Below, in pieces: positions 50,352 to 61,468 of a stretch of DNA of 64,000 bases. Numbering within the stretch: the first letter of the stretch is position 1; each line of letters begins with the position of its first letter. The stretch is from Prauserella muralis (GTDB taxonomy: Bacteria; Actinomycetota; Actinomycetes; Mycobacteriales; Pseudonocardiaceae): positions 496,001-560,000 of the forward strand of contig NZ_MASW01000005.1 of assembly GCF_003202285.1 (NCBI RefSeq), given 5' to 3'. The position numbers were made by a program, and so were the translations under genes. The notes under the pieces are model-generated. The model did no database searches and was not told the origin of the DNA. It saw only the letters and a list, made by a program, of their open reading frames with translations.

Positions 50352-51217
50352 GGTTCTGGTTCCTCCTTCACACGCGCCACCAGCTGGGTCGGGTTGACGA
50401 ACCGCATCGCGATCACCAGCAGCACCAGCATCATCGCCATGTACAGCACGGCCATCGCGTCCACCGACTGCTGTGCCCGGATACCCGCCGCCGACATCGA
50501 GTAGAACAACGCCACGATGAGCGTCTGCGAGTCGGGACCCGCGGTGAGGAACGTCAGCTCGAACATGCCGACGGTGCGCACCAGCACCAGGATCGCGGCG
50601 GCGAGGATGCCGGGCACCAGCAGCGGGGTGAGGATGCGCAGGAACACCGCGCGCATCCCCGCGCCGCACATCCGGGCCGCCCGTTCGATGGCGGGGTCGA
50701 TCTGCTCGATGAACGGCGTCATGGTCAGGATCACGAACGGCACCGACGGCACCAGGTTGGCGAGGATCACGCCGGAGAGGTTGCCCGCGAAGCCGAACTT
50801 GTAGAGCACGGTCGCCAGCGGAATGCCGTAGGTGATCGGCGGCATCAGGATCGGCAGCAGGAACGCCAGATACACCAGGCGCTTGCCGGGAAAGTCCCTG
50901 CGCGCCAGCACGTAGGCGGCCGGAACGCCGATCACCAGCGACAGCGCCACCACCGCCACCGACACCTCGACGGTGACGAGGATCAGGTCGGCGAGGCCGA
51001 ACTGCTGCCAGGCGTCGGCGTACCAGTTGGTGGTGAAGCCCTCCGGGAACCAGCCGCCGAACCAGCGGGTGCCGAACGAGTTGACCAGCACCGAGCCGAT
51101 CACACCGAGCAGCCCGACGAGGAAGAACGCCACCGCGCCCCAGGTGACCCACGCTCCCGGGCTGGCGACGAGCCTGCGCCGTGGCCGGGAACGGCCGGCG
51201 AGTCCGAGCGTGCTCAT
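50348..51217 (-). CDS. ABC importer permease (PotC/AfuB-like)
   Basis: A 289-residue permease with six helices. The inner-membrane loop that contacts the ATPase is '[31 protein letters not shown]'. Its similarity is to the polyamine/iron/phosphonate (PotC) group rather than to MalG-type sugar permeases. It overlaps the next permease gene by 4 bp. In this locus the likely substrate is a hexuronate or oligo-uronide. Confidence 0.88.
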   Translation of the reverse strand: MSTLGLAGRSRPRRRLVASPGAWVTWGAVAFFLVGLLGVIGSVLVNSFGTRWFGGWFPEGFTTNWYADAWQQFGLADLILVTVEVSVAVVALSLVIGVPAAYVLARRDFPGKRLVYLAFLLPILMPPITYGIPLATVLYKFGFAGNLSGVILANLVPSVPFVILTMTPFIEQIDPAIERAARMCGAGMRAVFLRILTPLLVPGILAAAILVLVRTVGMFELTFLTAGPDSQTLIVALFYSMSAAGIRAQQSVDAMAVLYMAMMLVLLVIAMRFVNPTQLVARVKEEPEP

Positions 51218-52148
51218 CCCTTACCTCCTGTCGCGCCGGTGTAGAACCGCGACCGCCACAGCAGCACCAGCGCGATCACGAGCAGCTCCACCGCGCCCAT
51301 GATCATCGCGATGGTCGAGGCCATCGGGTAGTCGTACTGCTCGTAGGCCGCCTGGTACGCGGCGATGGAGATCACGCGCGTCTCCCCCGCCGGGTTGCCG
51401 ACCAGGATCGCCGAGGGGAACACGCTGAACGCCAGCACGAACGTCAGGCAGAACGTGGTGGCCAGCCCCGGCATCAGCAGCGGGAACGTGATGTGCCGGA
51501 AGCGGTCCCACCACCCGGCGCCGAGCGTGGCCGCCGCGCGTTCCAGCGAGGGGTCGATCCCCGACAGGTACGACGAGATCAGCAGGAACGCGAACGGGAA
51601 CCCGGTGATGATGAGCGAGAAGAACACGCCCCAGTAGTTGTTGATGAGCTGGACCGGCTCGTCGGCCAGGCCCAGCGAGATCAGGGTGCGGTTGAACCAT
51701 CCCGCCGGCCCGAGGAAGTTCAGCAGCCCCTCGGCGGTGAGCACCGTGCCCAGGGTGATCGGCACGACCAGGACGATCATCAGCAGCCGCTTGCCGCGGA
51801 ACCGGCCCCGCATCCGGTAGGCGATCGGCACCGAGGCCAGCACGTTGAGCAGTGCCGCCGGGATGGCCAGTCCGAGCGTCTTCCAGATCGTGTCGCGCTG
51901 GTAGGGGTCGCTGAAGAACCGCTGGTAGTCGGCGAACGGGCTGCCACCCTGCTGCGGCTGGAACGACAGCCCCAGTCCGTAGAGGAACGGGTAGACGAAC
52001 AGCCCGATGATGAACACGATCGCGGGCACCAGCAGCAGCAGGTGGCTGTCGATGCCGCGTTCGGCGAGGCGGTGCCGCAGGCCGGGATCGGTGCGCCGCT
52101 GCGGCCCGTCCTGACCCGCCTCGGGCGGGGACACGACCGGCGCCGCCA

Positions 52149-52149
<1 letters not shown>
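51214..52149 (-). CDS. ABC importer permease (PotB-like)
   Basis: A 311-residue permease with six helices, starting [19 protein letters not shown]. '[27 protein letters not shown]' is helix 1 and the ATPase-coupling loop is '[31 protein letters not shown]'. This is the PotB-like partner of the gene at 50348. ATG 52149 overlaps the ATPase stop (TGATG). Confidence 0.9.
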
Positions 52150-53281
<1,132 letters not shown>

Positions 53282-53285
<4 letters not shown>

Positions 53286-54481
53286 TTCTCCACCTTCGCT
53301 CCGCCGATCTCCCGGTCCCAGCGGTCGAATGCCGCGACCATCGACTTGGTGTCCAGCGGTGTCTCCTTCGGGTGCTCGGCGATCAACCGGTCGTACTCGG
53401 AGCGGCCGTACTGCTTGATGACGTTCTGGCTCTCCTGCGGCGCCATGGAGATGTCCACGCCCCGTACGGCGGGGCCCGGGTAGAAGTAGCCCTCGTCGTA
53501 GGCCTTGGCCTGCTGCTCCTTGGTGAGCATGAAGCGGATCAGCTGCAGCACGGCGGCCTGCTGGTCGGTGGTGGCGCCCTTCGGGATCACCGCGTAGTGG
53601 GCGTCGGTGACCCAGTGGAATCCGTCGAGCGTGCCGACCTTCGCCTCGGCCGGGACGGTGCCCAGTGCCCTCGGGTTGATGTCCCAGCCGGTGGTGGTGA
53701 GGACGATGTCGGCCGTGCCGTTGGCGAGGTCGGTCATCGTCTGCGTGGTGCCCGACGGGTAGCGGTCGATGTAGCGGTTGAGCTCGGCCAGGTACTTCCA
53801 CGTCTTGTCCCAGCCGTTGGCGGGATCCTTCGGGTCGGAGTCGCCGAGGATGTAGGGCAGGCCCATGAGGAACGTGCGGCCGGGGCCGGAGTTGGCGGGC
53901 CGGGCGTACTCGACCTTGCCGGGGTGCGCCTTGGCGTAGTCGAGCAGTTCCTGCGCGGTGCGCGGCGGGTTGGGCACGCGGTCGGGCAGATACTCGATGA
54001 GCGGTCCCGACGGGTAGTAGGTGACCGTGACGCCGTAGTCACCGGCGAGTTCCTGCATCGCGGCGGCCGGCTCCAGGTAGTCCCGCATACCGGGCAGGCG
54101 GTCGGCGTGCTCGGGCAGGATCTTCTGCCACAGACCCTGCTCGATGCCTGCGGACAGGCCGTCGTTGCCGGTGAGCACCAGCCCGATGTCCACGCGGCCC
54201 GCGCCCTGCTGCGACTTGATCTTGCCGATGAGGTCGGGCGCGGGTGCCTTGCTGTAGGTGACGCGCTCGATGATGTCGGGATGCTGCTCCACGAACTCGT
54301 CGATCATGCCCTGGGTGAGCTGCAGGTTGCCCGCCACATCGAGGATGTTGAGCGTCACCGGGCTCTCCGGCTTGTCCGGAACCGGCCCGGAGGCCTCCTG
54401 CGCGCCCTGCCGCTCGGGCGCCCCGCACGAGACGGCCAGCAGCGCGGCGGCGAGCACGCCGGTCAGGAGTTTCTTGCGCAT
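53282..54481 (-). CDS. ABC importer substrate-binding lipoprotein
   Basis: A 399-residue lipoprotein: signal 'MRKKLLTGVLAAALLAVSC', lipobox Cys19. The mature part 'VTLNILDVAGNLQLTQGMIDEFVEQHPDIIERVTYSKAPAPDLIGKIKSQQGAGRVDIGLVLTGNDGL' is of the SBP_bac_8/PotD-like type. It should catch the substrate outside the membrane and give it to the two permeases. First gene after LacI (64 bp), so it opens the uronate operon. Confidence 0.9.
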
Positions 54482-54544
54482 CGATCGAATCCCTTCTCTC
54501 AGCCGGGCATCCGTTGACCGGCGGCCAGGACTTCGTGTCGTCGT

Positions 54545-55549
54545 TCAGTGCGCGCCGCGCCCGGTGGGCAGGGCGACGGCCGTGGTGTCCCTGACGAGCA
54601 GCTGTGCGGGCACCTCGCGGCGGGACGACGCGCGGACACCGGGCGTGGCCAGTTGCTGCAGCAGCAGCTCCACGGCCGCGCGCCCGCATTGCGCCTTGGG
54701 GATCGACACCGTGGTCAGCGCCGGGCTGAACATGGCCGACATGGGGATGTCGTCGATGCCGACCACGCTCAGCTCGCCCGGCACGTCCACGCCCCGCGCG
54801 GCGAGCCGGGTCAGCAGCCCGAGCGCGATGAGGTCGTTGTAGGCGATCACCGCGGTCACGTCGGCGGCGATGACCAAGTCGGCCGCCGCGACGCCCCCTT
54901 CGAACTGCGGGGGCACGTTGCCGATCTCCACCAGCTCGGCGTCCTCGGCGGCGACCGCCGTCCGCACCCCGCGCTGGCGCTCACGGTTGGACCAGCTGCT
55001 GCGGGGGCCCGCGACGTAGCCGATGCGGCGATGCCCCAGTGCGGCGAGGTGGGCCACCGCCTGACGCATGCCGTCGACGTTGTCGATGGTGATGGCGGGG
55101 ATGTTCGATCCCCTGCGGTTGACGACGACGAGCGTCGAGCAGTCGGCTGCCTCCCGCATGTCGTCGGCGCTCATGCGCGGCGAGCACAGGATGATGCCGT
55201 CCACCTGTTTGGCCAGGGCCTTGACCAGGCCCAGCTCGGCCGAGGGGTCCTCGTCGGTGTCGGAGAGGAACACCGAGTAGTCGGCCTCGCGCGCCCTCGC
55301 CTGGATGCCCTTGACGACCTCCGGGAAGAACGGGTTCGCGAGGTCGGGCACGATCAGCCCGAGGTTGCCCGTGCGCCCGGTGATGAGCCCGCGGGCCGCC
55401 CGGTTGGGCAGGTAGCCCAGCTGCTCGGCCGCCCGCAGCACCAGTTCGCGCGTGCGGGGATCGACCAGCTCGGAGTTGGAGAACGCGCGGGACACCGTCG
55501 ATGCCGAGACTCCCGCGGCCTTGGCCACGTCGCGGATCGTGACTGCCAT
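54545..55549 (-). CDS. LacI-family regulator of hexuronate catabolism
   Basis: A 334-residue LacI regulator. The HTH is at 3-50 ('TIRDVAKAAGVSASTVSRAFSNSELVDPRTRELVLRAAEQLGYLPN') and the rest is a periplasmic-binding-type effector domain. It is divergent from uronate isomerase and upstream of the ABC operon. A LacI-type palindrome (55605-55618) is 56 bp from its start, so it probably represses both sides until a uronate or KDG derivative binds. Confidence 0.92.
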   Translation of the reverse strand: MAVTIRDVAKAAGVSASTVSRAFSNSELVDPRTRELVLRAAEQLGYLPNRAARGLITGRTGNLGLIVPDLANPFFPEVVKGIQARAREADYSVFLSDTDEDPSAELGLVKALAKQVDGIILCSPRMSADDMREAADCSTLVVVNRRGSNIPAITIDNVDGMRQAVAHLAALGHRRIGYVAGPRSSWSNRERQRGVRTAVAAEDAELVEIGNVPPQFEGGVAAADLVIAADVTAVIAYNDLIALGLLTRLAARGVDVPGELSVVGIDDIPMSAMFSPALTTVSIPKAQCGRAAVELLLQQLATPGVRASSRREVPAQLLVRDTTAVALPTGRGAH

Positions 55550-55604
55550 GTCGGTGTTCCCGCTTCCGTCGAGGACGTGCACGGCGCACGTGCTCGCAGC
55601 AGCA

Positions 55605-55618
55605 TGCAATCGTTTTCA
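55605..55618. promoter_or_regulatory. LacI-family operator between lacI and uxaC
   Basis: TGCAATCGTTTTCA has the T-G-x-A-A-x-C-G-x-T-T-x-C-A symmetry of LacI-family operators around the central CG. It lies between the divergent LacI (55549) and uronate isomerase (55715) genes. Confidence 0.7.
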
Positions 55619-55714
55619 TCGATGTGTCAAGGGTCGGTCGAACATCCCTTGCGGCAAGGGAAACCCACGTGCAACCCTTTGCACACCCAACCTCACCGGG
55701 GAGGAAACCAGCTG

Positions 55715-57139
55715 ATGGCCACACCGCTCGCCCCGCATCCCGACCGGGCGTTGCCCGCAGAGCCCGGCGTCCGGGCGATCGCCAGGAGGATCTACGCGCG
55801 GACGCGCTCGCTGCCGCTGGTCTGCATGCACGGTCATGTCGAGGCGCAGGTGCTGGCCGAGGACGAGCCGTTCGGCGACCCGGCGCAGCTGTTCGTGGTG
55901 CCCGACCACTACGTCACCCGGATGCTCGTGTCGCAGGGCATGCGACTGGAGGAGCTGGGGGTGCCGCGCCGCGACGGCGGGCCGGTCGAGACCGATCCCC
56001 GGCGCATCTGGCGCAGGCTGTGCGAGAACTGGCACCTCTTCCGGGCAACGCCGTCGCGCTACTGGCTGGAGCACGAGCTGGCCGAGGTGTTCGGCATCGA
56101 CGTGCAGCCCAGCGCGCAGACGGCCGACGTGATCTTCGACCGGCTCTCGGCCGCACTGTCCACACCGGAGTTCCGGCCGCGGGCGCTGCTGGAGCGGTTC
56201 GGCATCGAGCTGATCTCCACCACCGACTCGGCGACATCGGATCTGCGCTACCACGCGATGCTGCGCGACGACGGGCTCGGTGACCGGGTAATCCCGACGT
56301 TCCGGCCGGACGCCGTGGTGCACGTGGGACACGATGCCTGGCGCAAGCAGGTCGAGCAGCTCGGCAGCCTCACCGGTGCCGACACGAGCGGTTATGCGGG
56401 CTTTCTCGAGGCACTGCGCAGGCAGCGCGAGACGTTCGCCGATGCGGGTGCGCTGGCCACCGACCACGGGCATCTGTCCACGGACACGACACCGCTGGAG
56501 GACTCCGAGGCGGCGCGCGTGTACGAGCGGGCGCTGGCGGGTGAGGTCACCGAGGCCGAGGCGCGGGCCTTCGCCGGGCACATGCTGTTCGTCATGGCCG
56601 GGATGTCGGTCGAGGACGGCCTGGTGATGCAGCTGCATCCCGGGGTGCTGCGCGACCACCACGAGCCGACGCACCGGGCGTTCGGCTCCGACCGGGGCTT
56701 CGACATTCCGGTGCCCGCCGAGTTCACCCGCGGGCTGCGCCCGGTGCTGGAAGCCTACGGGCATCACCCGAACTTCCGGCTGATCCTGTTCACTGTGGAC
56801 GAGACCGTGTACAGCAGGGAGCTGGCGCCGCTGGCCGGGGCGTATCCTTCGGTGCGGCTGGGTGCGCCGTGGTGGTTCCTGGACAGCCCCGACGGCATGC
56901 GGCGGTTCCGGGAGCTGGCGACCGAGACGGCGGGCTTCTACAACACGTCGGGCTTCGTCGACGACACCCGCGCCTTCGCCTCGATCCCGGCACGGCACGA
57001 CCTGGCCCGCCGGATCGACGCGGGTTACCTGGCCCGCCTGGTTGCCGAGCACCGGCTCAGCGAGGACGAGGCCACCGAGACGGCGGTGGACCTCGCCTAC
57101 CACCTGCCCAAGCTCGCCTACCAGCGCCGCACCCCCTGA
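55715..57139 (+). CDS. uxaC: Uronate isomerase
   Basis: A 474-residue amidohydrolase-superfamily isomerase, typical length. 'LVCMHGHVEAQVLAEDEPFGDPAQLFVVPDHYVTRMLVSQGM' holds the first metal His pair, and 'GMSVEDGLVMQLHPGVLRDHH' and 'SGFVDDTRAFASIPARHDLARRIDAGYLARLV' match the C-terminal UxaC region. It converts D-glucuronate to D-fructuronate (and D-galacturonate to D-tagaturonate), the first step for the genes at 46814-50351. ATG 55715 has GGGGAGG upstream. A 21-bp repeat array follows 2 bp after the stop. Confidence 0.93.
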   Translation: MATPLAPHPDRALPAEPGVRAIARRIYARTRSLPLVCMHGHVEAQVLAEDEPFGDPAQLFVVPDHYVTRMLVSQGMRLEELGVPRRDGGPVETDPRRIWRRLCENWHLFRATPSRYWLEHELAEVFGIDVQPSAQTADVIFDRLSAALSTPEFRPRALLERFGIELISTTDSATSDLRYHAMLRDDGLGDRVIPTFRPDAVVHVGHDAWRKQVEQLGSLTGADTSGYAGFLEALRRQRETFADAGALATDHGHLSTDTTPLEDSEAARVYERALAGEVTEAEARAFAGHMLFVMAGMSVEDGLVMQLHPGVLRDHHEPTHRAFGSDRGFDIPVPAEFTRGLRPVLEAYGHHPNFRLILFTVDETVYSRELAPLAGAYPSVRLGAPWWFLDSPDGMRRFRELATETAGFYNTSGFVDDTRAFASIPARHDLARRIDAGYLARLVAEHRLSEDEATETAVDLAYHLPKLAYQRRTP

Positions 57140-57140
57140 C

Positions 57141-57240
57141 GCCCGCGAGTCCTGCGTCCAGGCCCGCGAGTCCTGCGTCCAGGCCCGCGAGTCCTGCGTC
57201 CAGGCCCGCGAGTCCTGCGTCCAGGCCCGCGAGTTCTGCA
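57141..57240 (+). repeat. 21-bp tandem repeat, 5 copies, stop-adjacent
   Basis: Units start at 57141, 57162, 57183, 57204 and 57225; the last is cut short (16 bp). The unit GCCCGCGAGTCCTGCGTCCAG is nearly identical to those at 31000 and 34092. The array begins 2 bp after the uxaC stop, in its direction. The next 87 bp up to the convergent gene end hold nothing recognisable. Confidence 0.93.
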
Positions 57241-57327
57241 TTGCTGGGTTTCGGGCGTCCGCTCCGAACCTGCGTGATGGAAGGTCTGCGCCGCGCGCAG
57301 GGAATTGCACCGCGGTGAGAAGGAACT

Positions 57328-57894
57328 CTATCCGGCCTGATCGCGGGTGGCGGGCCGGTAGCGCAGGTCGACCACGCGCAGGGGATCACCGTCGTGCACG
57401 CGGTGCCAGCGCACCGGCTCGATGCCGGGACAGTCGAACAGGCGGATGCCATCGCCGAGCATGACGGGCGCGAGGTGGACGTAGAACTCGTCGACGAGGC
57501 CCCGCTGCACGCACTGCCGGGCGATGTCGGCGCCGAAGACTTCCAGGTTCTTGCCGCCCGCGGCGTCGAGCCCGATCCGGACGGCCTCGGCGATGTCACA
57601 GGTGAGGAACGTGATGCCGGGGTCGGGCTTCGCGTCCTCCGGATGATGGGTGAGCACGAACACCGGGCCGTCGAAGGCTCCGCCGTAGGCCTGCTTCGAC
57701 GGCTGGTCGCTGTGCTCGGCACCCGCATCGAAGCCTCGCCGGCCGGCGAGGATGGCGCCCAGGCCGGCCACCGACTCCTCCACGGTGCCCGGTGCCAGCG
57801 ACATGCCGCTCGTCCAGTCCATCTCGTGGTTCGGGCCGGCGATGAAGCCGTCCAGGGACATCGACACGTGCCACACCACGTTGCCACGGCTCAT
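57328..57894 (-). CDS. Dihydrofolate reductase-family protein (RibD C-terminal-like)
   Basis: A 188-residue protein: 'VVWHVSMSLDGFIAGPNHEMDWTSGM', 'LGAILAGRRGFDAGA', 'FVLTHHPED', 'NLEVFGADIARQCVQRGLVDEFYVHLAPVMLGDGIRLFD'. This is the RibD C-terminal/DHFR-like family often found in actinobacteria; real DHFR activity is unlikely. GGAAAGGAGCG precedes ATG 57894. The 210-bp gap to the next gene has no feature I can support. Confidence 0.9.
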   Translation of the reverse strand: MSRGNVVWHVSMSLDGFIAGPNHEMDWTSGMSLAPGTVEESVAGLGAILAGRRGFDAGAEHSDQPSKQAYGGAFDGPVFVLTHHPEDAKPDPGITFLTCDIAEAVRIGLDAAGGKNLEVFGADIARQCVQRGLVDEFYVHLAPVMLGDGIRLFDCPGIEPVRWHRVHDGDPLRVVDLRYRPATRDQAG

Positions 57895-58104
57895 GCGTTC
57901 CGCTCCTTTCCCGTCGCGTCGCCAAGGTGGACCGCGCAGCGAGCCGGAACTCATCGGTTGAGGCAGCACGGACGCTGTCGCGGGCCTGCCATCGAACGGA
58001 GACACGAAAGGGGCCTCGGCAACGCGGAACGCGGTCCGGCCCGTGGACTGGGGGCCAAAGGAACCATGTGACGGGCCTGCCCGGCCGATGCATTCCCGGA
58101 AGCT

Positions 58105-60402
58105 CTACGCGTCCACCCCGCGTGGCGGCTCGTGGGCCCGGACGGGCGGCGGGGTGCCGGTGAACGCCTCCACCTGCACCCGCGTGAGCTGGCCCGTGCA
58201 GCCCTGCGCCAGCCGGGACGTCCCGACGTCGCGGGTCAGCACGTTCGGGTTGCCGTGCACACACGTGGCGACCTCGGGTGCGCTCGGGTCGAACCAGGCG
58301 CCCGTCGACAGCTGCGCCACCCCCGGCCGCACCGCGTCGCTCAGGACCAGCCCGGCCAGTGCGCTACCGGTGGCGCTCGTGACGCGCACCAGGTCGCCGC
58401 CGGCCAGGCCGCGCGCGGCAGCGTCGTCGGGATGCAGGCGCAGCGGCTCCCGTCCGTGCACCTTCGCCTCGGCGCTCGTCGCGCCGTGGTCGAGCTGGCT
58501 GTGCAGGCGGGTCGCCGGGTTGTTGGCCACCAGCAGCAGCGGGAACTCTCCGTCTCCGAGCGGCTCGGCCAGTTCCTCCGGCGCGAGCCAGGCGGGATGG
58601 CCGGGACAGTCGGCGTAGCCGTAGGAGGCGATCTCCGCGGAGTACAGCTCGATCAGCCCACTCGGGGTGGACAGGCGGTGCCGCCGCGGGTCGGCGCGGA
58701 AGTCCTCGTACAGCACGTGCCGCGCGGGCTTTCCCGGCAGCTCGATCCGGCCGGCCTGCCAGAACGCGGCGAAGTCCAGGCCGGGGTCGAGTTCCCCGGG
58801 CAGGCGGGCGCGCCAGTCCTCGTAGAGGTGCTCGATCCACTCGCGCTCGCCGCGGCCGCCGGTGAACTCCTGCTCGACGCCCAGTTCGGCCGCCAGCGCC
58901 CGGAAGATCGCGAAATCGGAGCGGGCCTCGCCCAGCGGCGGCGCCACCCGGTGCATCGCGATGAGCGCGCTGTCCTGCCGGGCGCAGCCGAGGTCGTCCC
59001 GTTCGAGGGTGGTGGTCGCAGGCAGCACGAGGTCGGCGTGCCGGGCCATGGCCGTCCAGAACTGCTCGTGCGCGATCACCGTGTCGGGCCGGGCGAACGC
59101 CCGGCGCAACCGGGTCAGGTCCTGGTGGTGATGGAACGGGTTGCCGCCCGCCCAGTACACCAGCCGGATGCCGGGATAGCGGCGCCGCTGCCCGTCGAAG
59201 TCGTACTCCTGTCCCGGCTCCAGCAGCATGTCCGCCACCCGCGCCACCGGGATGTACTCCTCCACCGGGTTACGGCCCTGCGGCAGGGTCGGCAACGGAT
59301 ACGGCAGGCTGCCCTCGCCGACGCCCGCCGACGAGCCGTAGCCGTGGCCGAAGCCCCCGCCGGGCAGGCCGATCTGGCCGAGCACGCACGCCAGGGCGAT
59401 GCCCGCCCACACCGGCTGCTCGCCGTGGCGGGACCGCTGCAGGGACCAGCTCAGCGTCACCATCGTGCGCCGTGCGGCCATCTGCCCGGCGAGCCGGACG
59501 ATGGTGGCCGCGTCGATGCCGGTGAGCGCCGCCGCCCACGCCGCGTCCTTGACGACACCGTCGTCGGCACCGAAGAGGTAGTCCCGCAGCCGGTCGAAGC
59601 CGGTGCAGTGCGTGCGCAGGAAGTTCTCGTCGTGCAGCCCCCGGTCGACGATCGTCTGGCTCAGCGCCAGCAGCAGCGCCGTGTCGGTGCCCGGCACCAC
59701 CGGCAGCCATTCGGCGTCCAGCTCCGCGGCCAGGTCGTCGCGCAGCGGGCTGATGAGCGTGAACCGGGCCCCGCGGGCCCGCGCGGCCCGCAGGTGACCC
59801 GGCACCGTGTGCCGGGCGGCGCCGCCCGCATTGACCTGCGCGTTCTTCGCCGGCATGCCGCCGACGCACACGAAGTGTTCGGTGTGCTCGGCGAGCACGG
59901 GCCACGACGTCGGGTTGTCGAGCGGTTCCAGGCCGCCGACGACGTGCCGCAGCAGCGGCGCCGACGCGCCGAAGCTGTAGTTGCCGACCGAGCGCACGCA
60001 GCCGCCGAGCACGTTGAGGAACCGGTGGATCTGGCTCTGCGGGTGGTGGAAGCGGCCCGCGCTGCCCCAGCCGTAGGAGCCGCCGTAGAGCGCGGTGTTG
60101 CCGAACGTGCGGCGGCAGCGGTCGAGCTCGGCCGCGGCGAGCTCGATGGCCTCGGGCCAGCTCAGCCGGACGTACTCGTCGTGGCCGCGCCTGCCGTCCG
60201 CCCCGGGGCCGCCGTCGAGCCAGCCTCGGCGCGCGTAGGGGGCGAGCACCCGCAGCCGTTCGTCGAGCGCGGCGGGAATGTTGCGCAGCAACGGCGAGGG
60301 CGCCGGGTCCCGGGGATCGGGCCGCACGTCCAGCCCGTCGCCCGCGTAGGCGGCGTGGAACGGTCCCCAGTGCGCGCTGTGCGGCCGGTATCCCTCGATC
60401 AC
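58105..60402 (-). CDS. Molybdopterin oxidoreductase (BisC/TorA-like sulfoxide or N-oxide reductase)
   Basis: A 765-residue molybdoenzyme of the DMSO-reductase family. It begins directly with the mature domain and has no N-terminal 4Fe-4S cysteines. The Mo-ligand serine is Ser114 in 'YGGSYGWGSAGRFHHPQSQ', and 'GVAQLSTGAWFDP', 'CVHGNPNVLTRD' and 'TRLHSQLDHG' match BisC and TorA. It has no Tat signal, so it should be cytoplasmic like biotin sulfoxide reductase BisC. It probably repairs biotin or methionine sulfoxide or uses an N-oxide. No chaperone or cytochrome gene is near. Confidence 0.9.
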   Translation of the reverse strand: MIEGYRPHSAHWGPFHAAYAGDGLDVRPDPRDPAPSPLLRNIPAALDERLRVLAPYARRGWLDGGPGADGRRGHDEYVRLSWPEAIELAAAELDRCRRTFGNTALYGGSYGWGSAGRFHHPQSQIHRFLNVLGGCVRSVGNYSFGASAPLLRHVVGGLEPLDNPTSWPVLAEHTEHFVCVGGMPAKNAQVNAGGAARHTVPGHLRAARARGARFTLISPLRDDLAAELDAEWLPVVPGTDTALLLALSQTIVDRGLHDENFLRTHCTGFDRLRDYLFGADDGVVKDAAWAAALTGIDAATIVRLAGQMAARRTMVTLSWSLQRSRHGEQPVWAGIALACVLGQIGLPGGGFGHGYGSSAGVGEGSLPYPLPTLPQGRNPVEEYIPVARVADMLLEPGQEYDFDGQRRRYPGIRLVYWAGGNPFHHHQDLTRLRRAFARPDTVIAHEQFWTAMARHADLVLPATTTLERDDLGCARQDSALIAMHRVAPPLGEARSDFAIFRALAAELGVEQEFTGGRGEREWIEHLYEDWRARLPGELDPGLDFAAFWQAGRIELPGKPARHVLYEDFRADPRRHRLSTPSGLIELYSAEIASYGYADCPGHPAWLAPEELAEPLGDGEFPLLLVANNPATRLHSQLDHGATSAEAKVHGREPLRLHPDDAAARGLAGGDLVRVTSATGSALAGLVLSDAVRPGVAQLSTGAWFDPSAPEVATCVHGNPNVLTRDVGTSRLAQGCTGQLTRVQVEAFTGTPPPVRAHEPPRGVDA

Positions 60403-60445
60403 GAACCCATGATGCGCGATGGGCCGCGCTGCTACGGTGGCGCCC

Positions 60446-61402
60446 GTGCTGCGGGCGCTGTATCCGGAGATCGAACCCGATGACCGCGGACTGCTCGATG
60501 TCGGCGACGGGCACCGGCTTTACTGGGAGACCTGCGGCAATCCGGACGGCAAACCGGCGGTCGTGCTGCACGGCGGGCCCGGCTCCGGGTGCACGGCGGG
60601 GGCGCGCAGGTTCTTCGACCCCCGCGTCTACCGGATCGTGCTGTTCGACCAGCGCAACTGTGGCCGCAGCGTGCCGCATGCGAGCGAGCCGGACGTCGAC
60701 CTCTCCACCAACACCACCTGGCATCTCGTCGCGGACCTGGAGCGGCTCCGGGACCATCTCGGCATCCAGCGGTGGCTGTTGTCGGGTGCGTCGTGGGGCT
60801 CGGTGCTGGCGCTGGTCTATGCGCAGCGGTATCCCGAGCGGGTCACCGAGCTGGTGCTGGCCGGAGTGGCCACCGGCAGGCGCAGCGAGACCGACCTGCT
60901 CACCCGCGGCCTCGGCGGCCTGTTCCCCGAGGCCTGGGCGCGGTTTCGCGCGGGCGTGCCGGAGTCCGAGCGCGACGGCGACCTCGCCGCCGCCTATCAC
61001 CGGCTGCTGTTCGACGCCGATCCGGCCGTGCGCGCCCGTGCCGCGCGCAGCTGGTGCGACTGGGAGTGCGCAGTCATCCCGACCGCGCCGCCGAACCCGC
61101 GCTACGACGACCCCGACTTCCGGCTGGCATTCGCGCGGATCGTCACCCACTACTTCAGTCACGGCTCGTGGCTGCAGGAAGCCGCCGTGCTGGCCAAGGC
61201 GCATCGGCTGCGCGGCATCCCCGGCGTGATCGTGCAGGGCGAGCTGGATCTGTCCAACCTCAGCGGCACGCCGTGGCAGTTGGCAGCGGCCTGGCCCGGC
61301 GCCGAGCTGCTGTTCGCACGCGGCACCGGCCACAACAGCAGCTCCACCGAGGAGTCGCTGCGTGTGGAGGCCACCGACCGCTTCGCCGCGACATTCGGCT
61401 GA
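60446..61402 (+). CDS. pip: Prolyl aminopeptidase (proline iminopeptidase)
   Basis: A 318-residue alpha/beta hydrolase of peptidase family S33. 'VVLHGGPGSGCTAGARRFFDPRVYRIVLFDQRNCGRS' is the oxyanion region, Ser116 the nucleophile (GASWGS), and 'VIVQGELDLSNL' and 'GTGHNSSS' give Asp and His. It removes N-terminal proline from peptides. GTG 60446 is taken as start since it begins the family N-terminus; the -10-like TACGGT at 60433 suggests a leaderless mRNA. Earlier in-frame starts at 60419 and 60437 are less likely. Confidence 0.92.
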   Translation: MLRALYPEIEPDDRGLLDVGDGHRLYWETCGNPDGKPAVVLHGGPGSGCTAGARRFFDPRVYRIVLFDQRNCGRSVPHASEPDVDLSTNTTWHLVADLERLRDHLGIQRWLLSGASWGSVLALVYAQRYPERVTELVLAGVATGRRSETDLLTRGLGGLFPEAWARFRAGVPESERDGDLAAAYHRLLFDADPAVRARAARSWCDWECAVIPTAPPNPRYDDPDFRLAFARIVTHYFSHGSWLQEAAVLAKAHRLRGIPGVIVQGELDLSNLSGTPWQLAAAWPGAELLFARGTGHNSSSTEESLRVEATDRFAATFG

Positions 61403-61468
61403 ACCGTTCCGTGCGCCGCCGCGTATCCCCTGTCGTCGGGGCACTGTCGAGCATGGAACAGAGGACAC

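Noticed and set aside
57141-57240. The 21-bp arrays as CRISPR
   Set aside because: Units are contiguous with no unique spacers, too short, and no cas gene is present.
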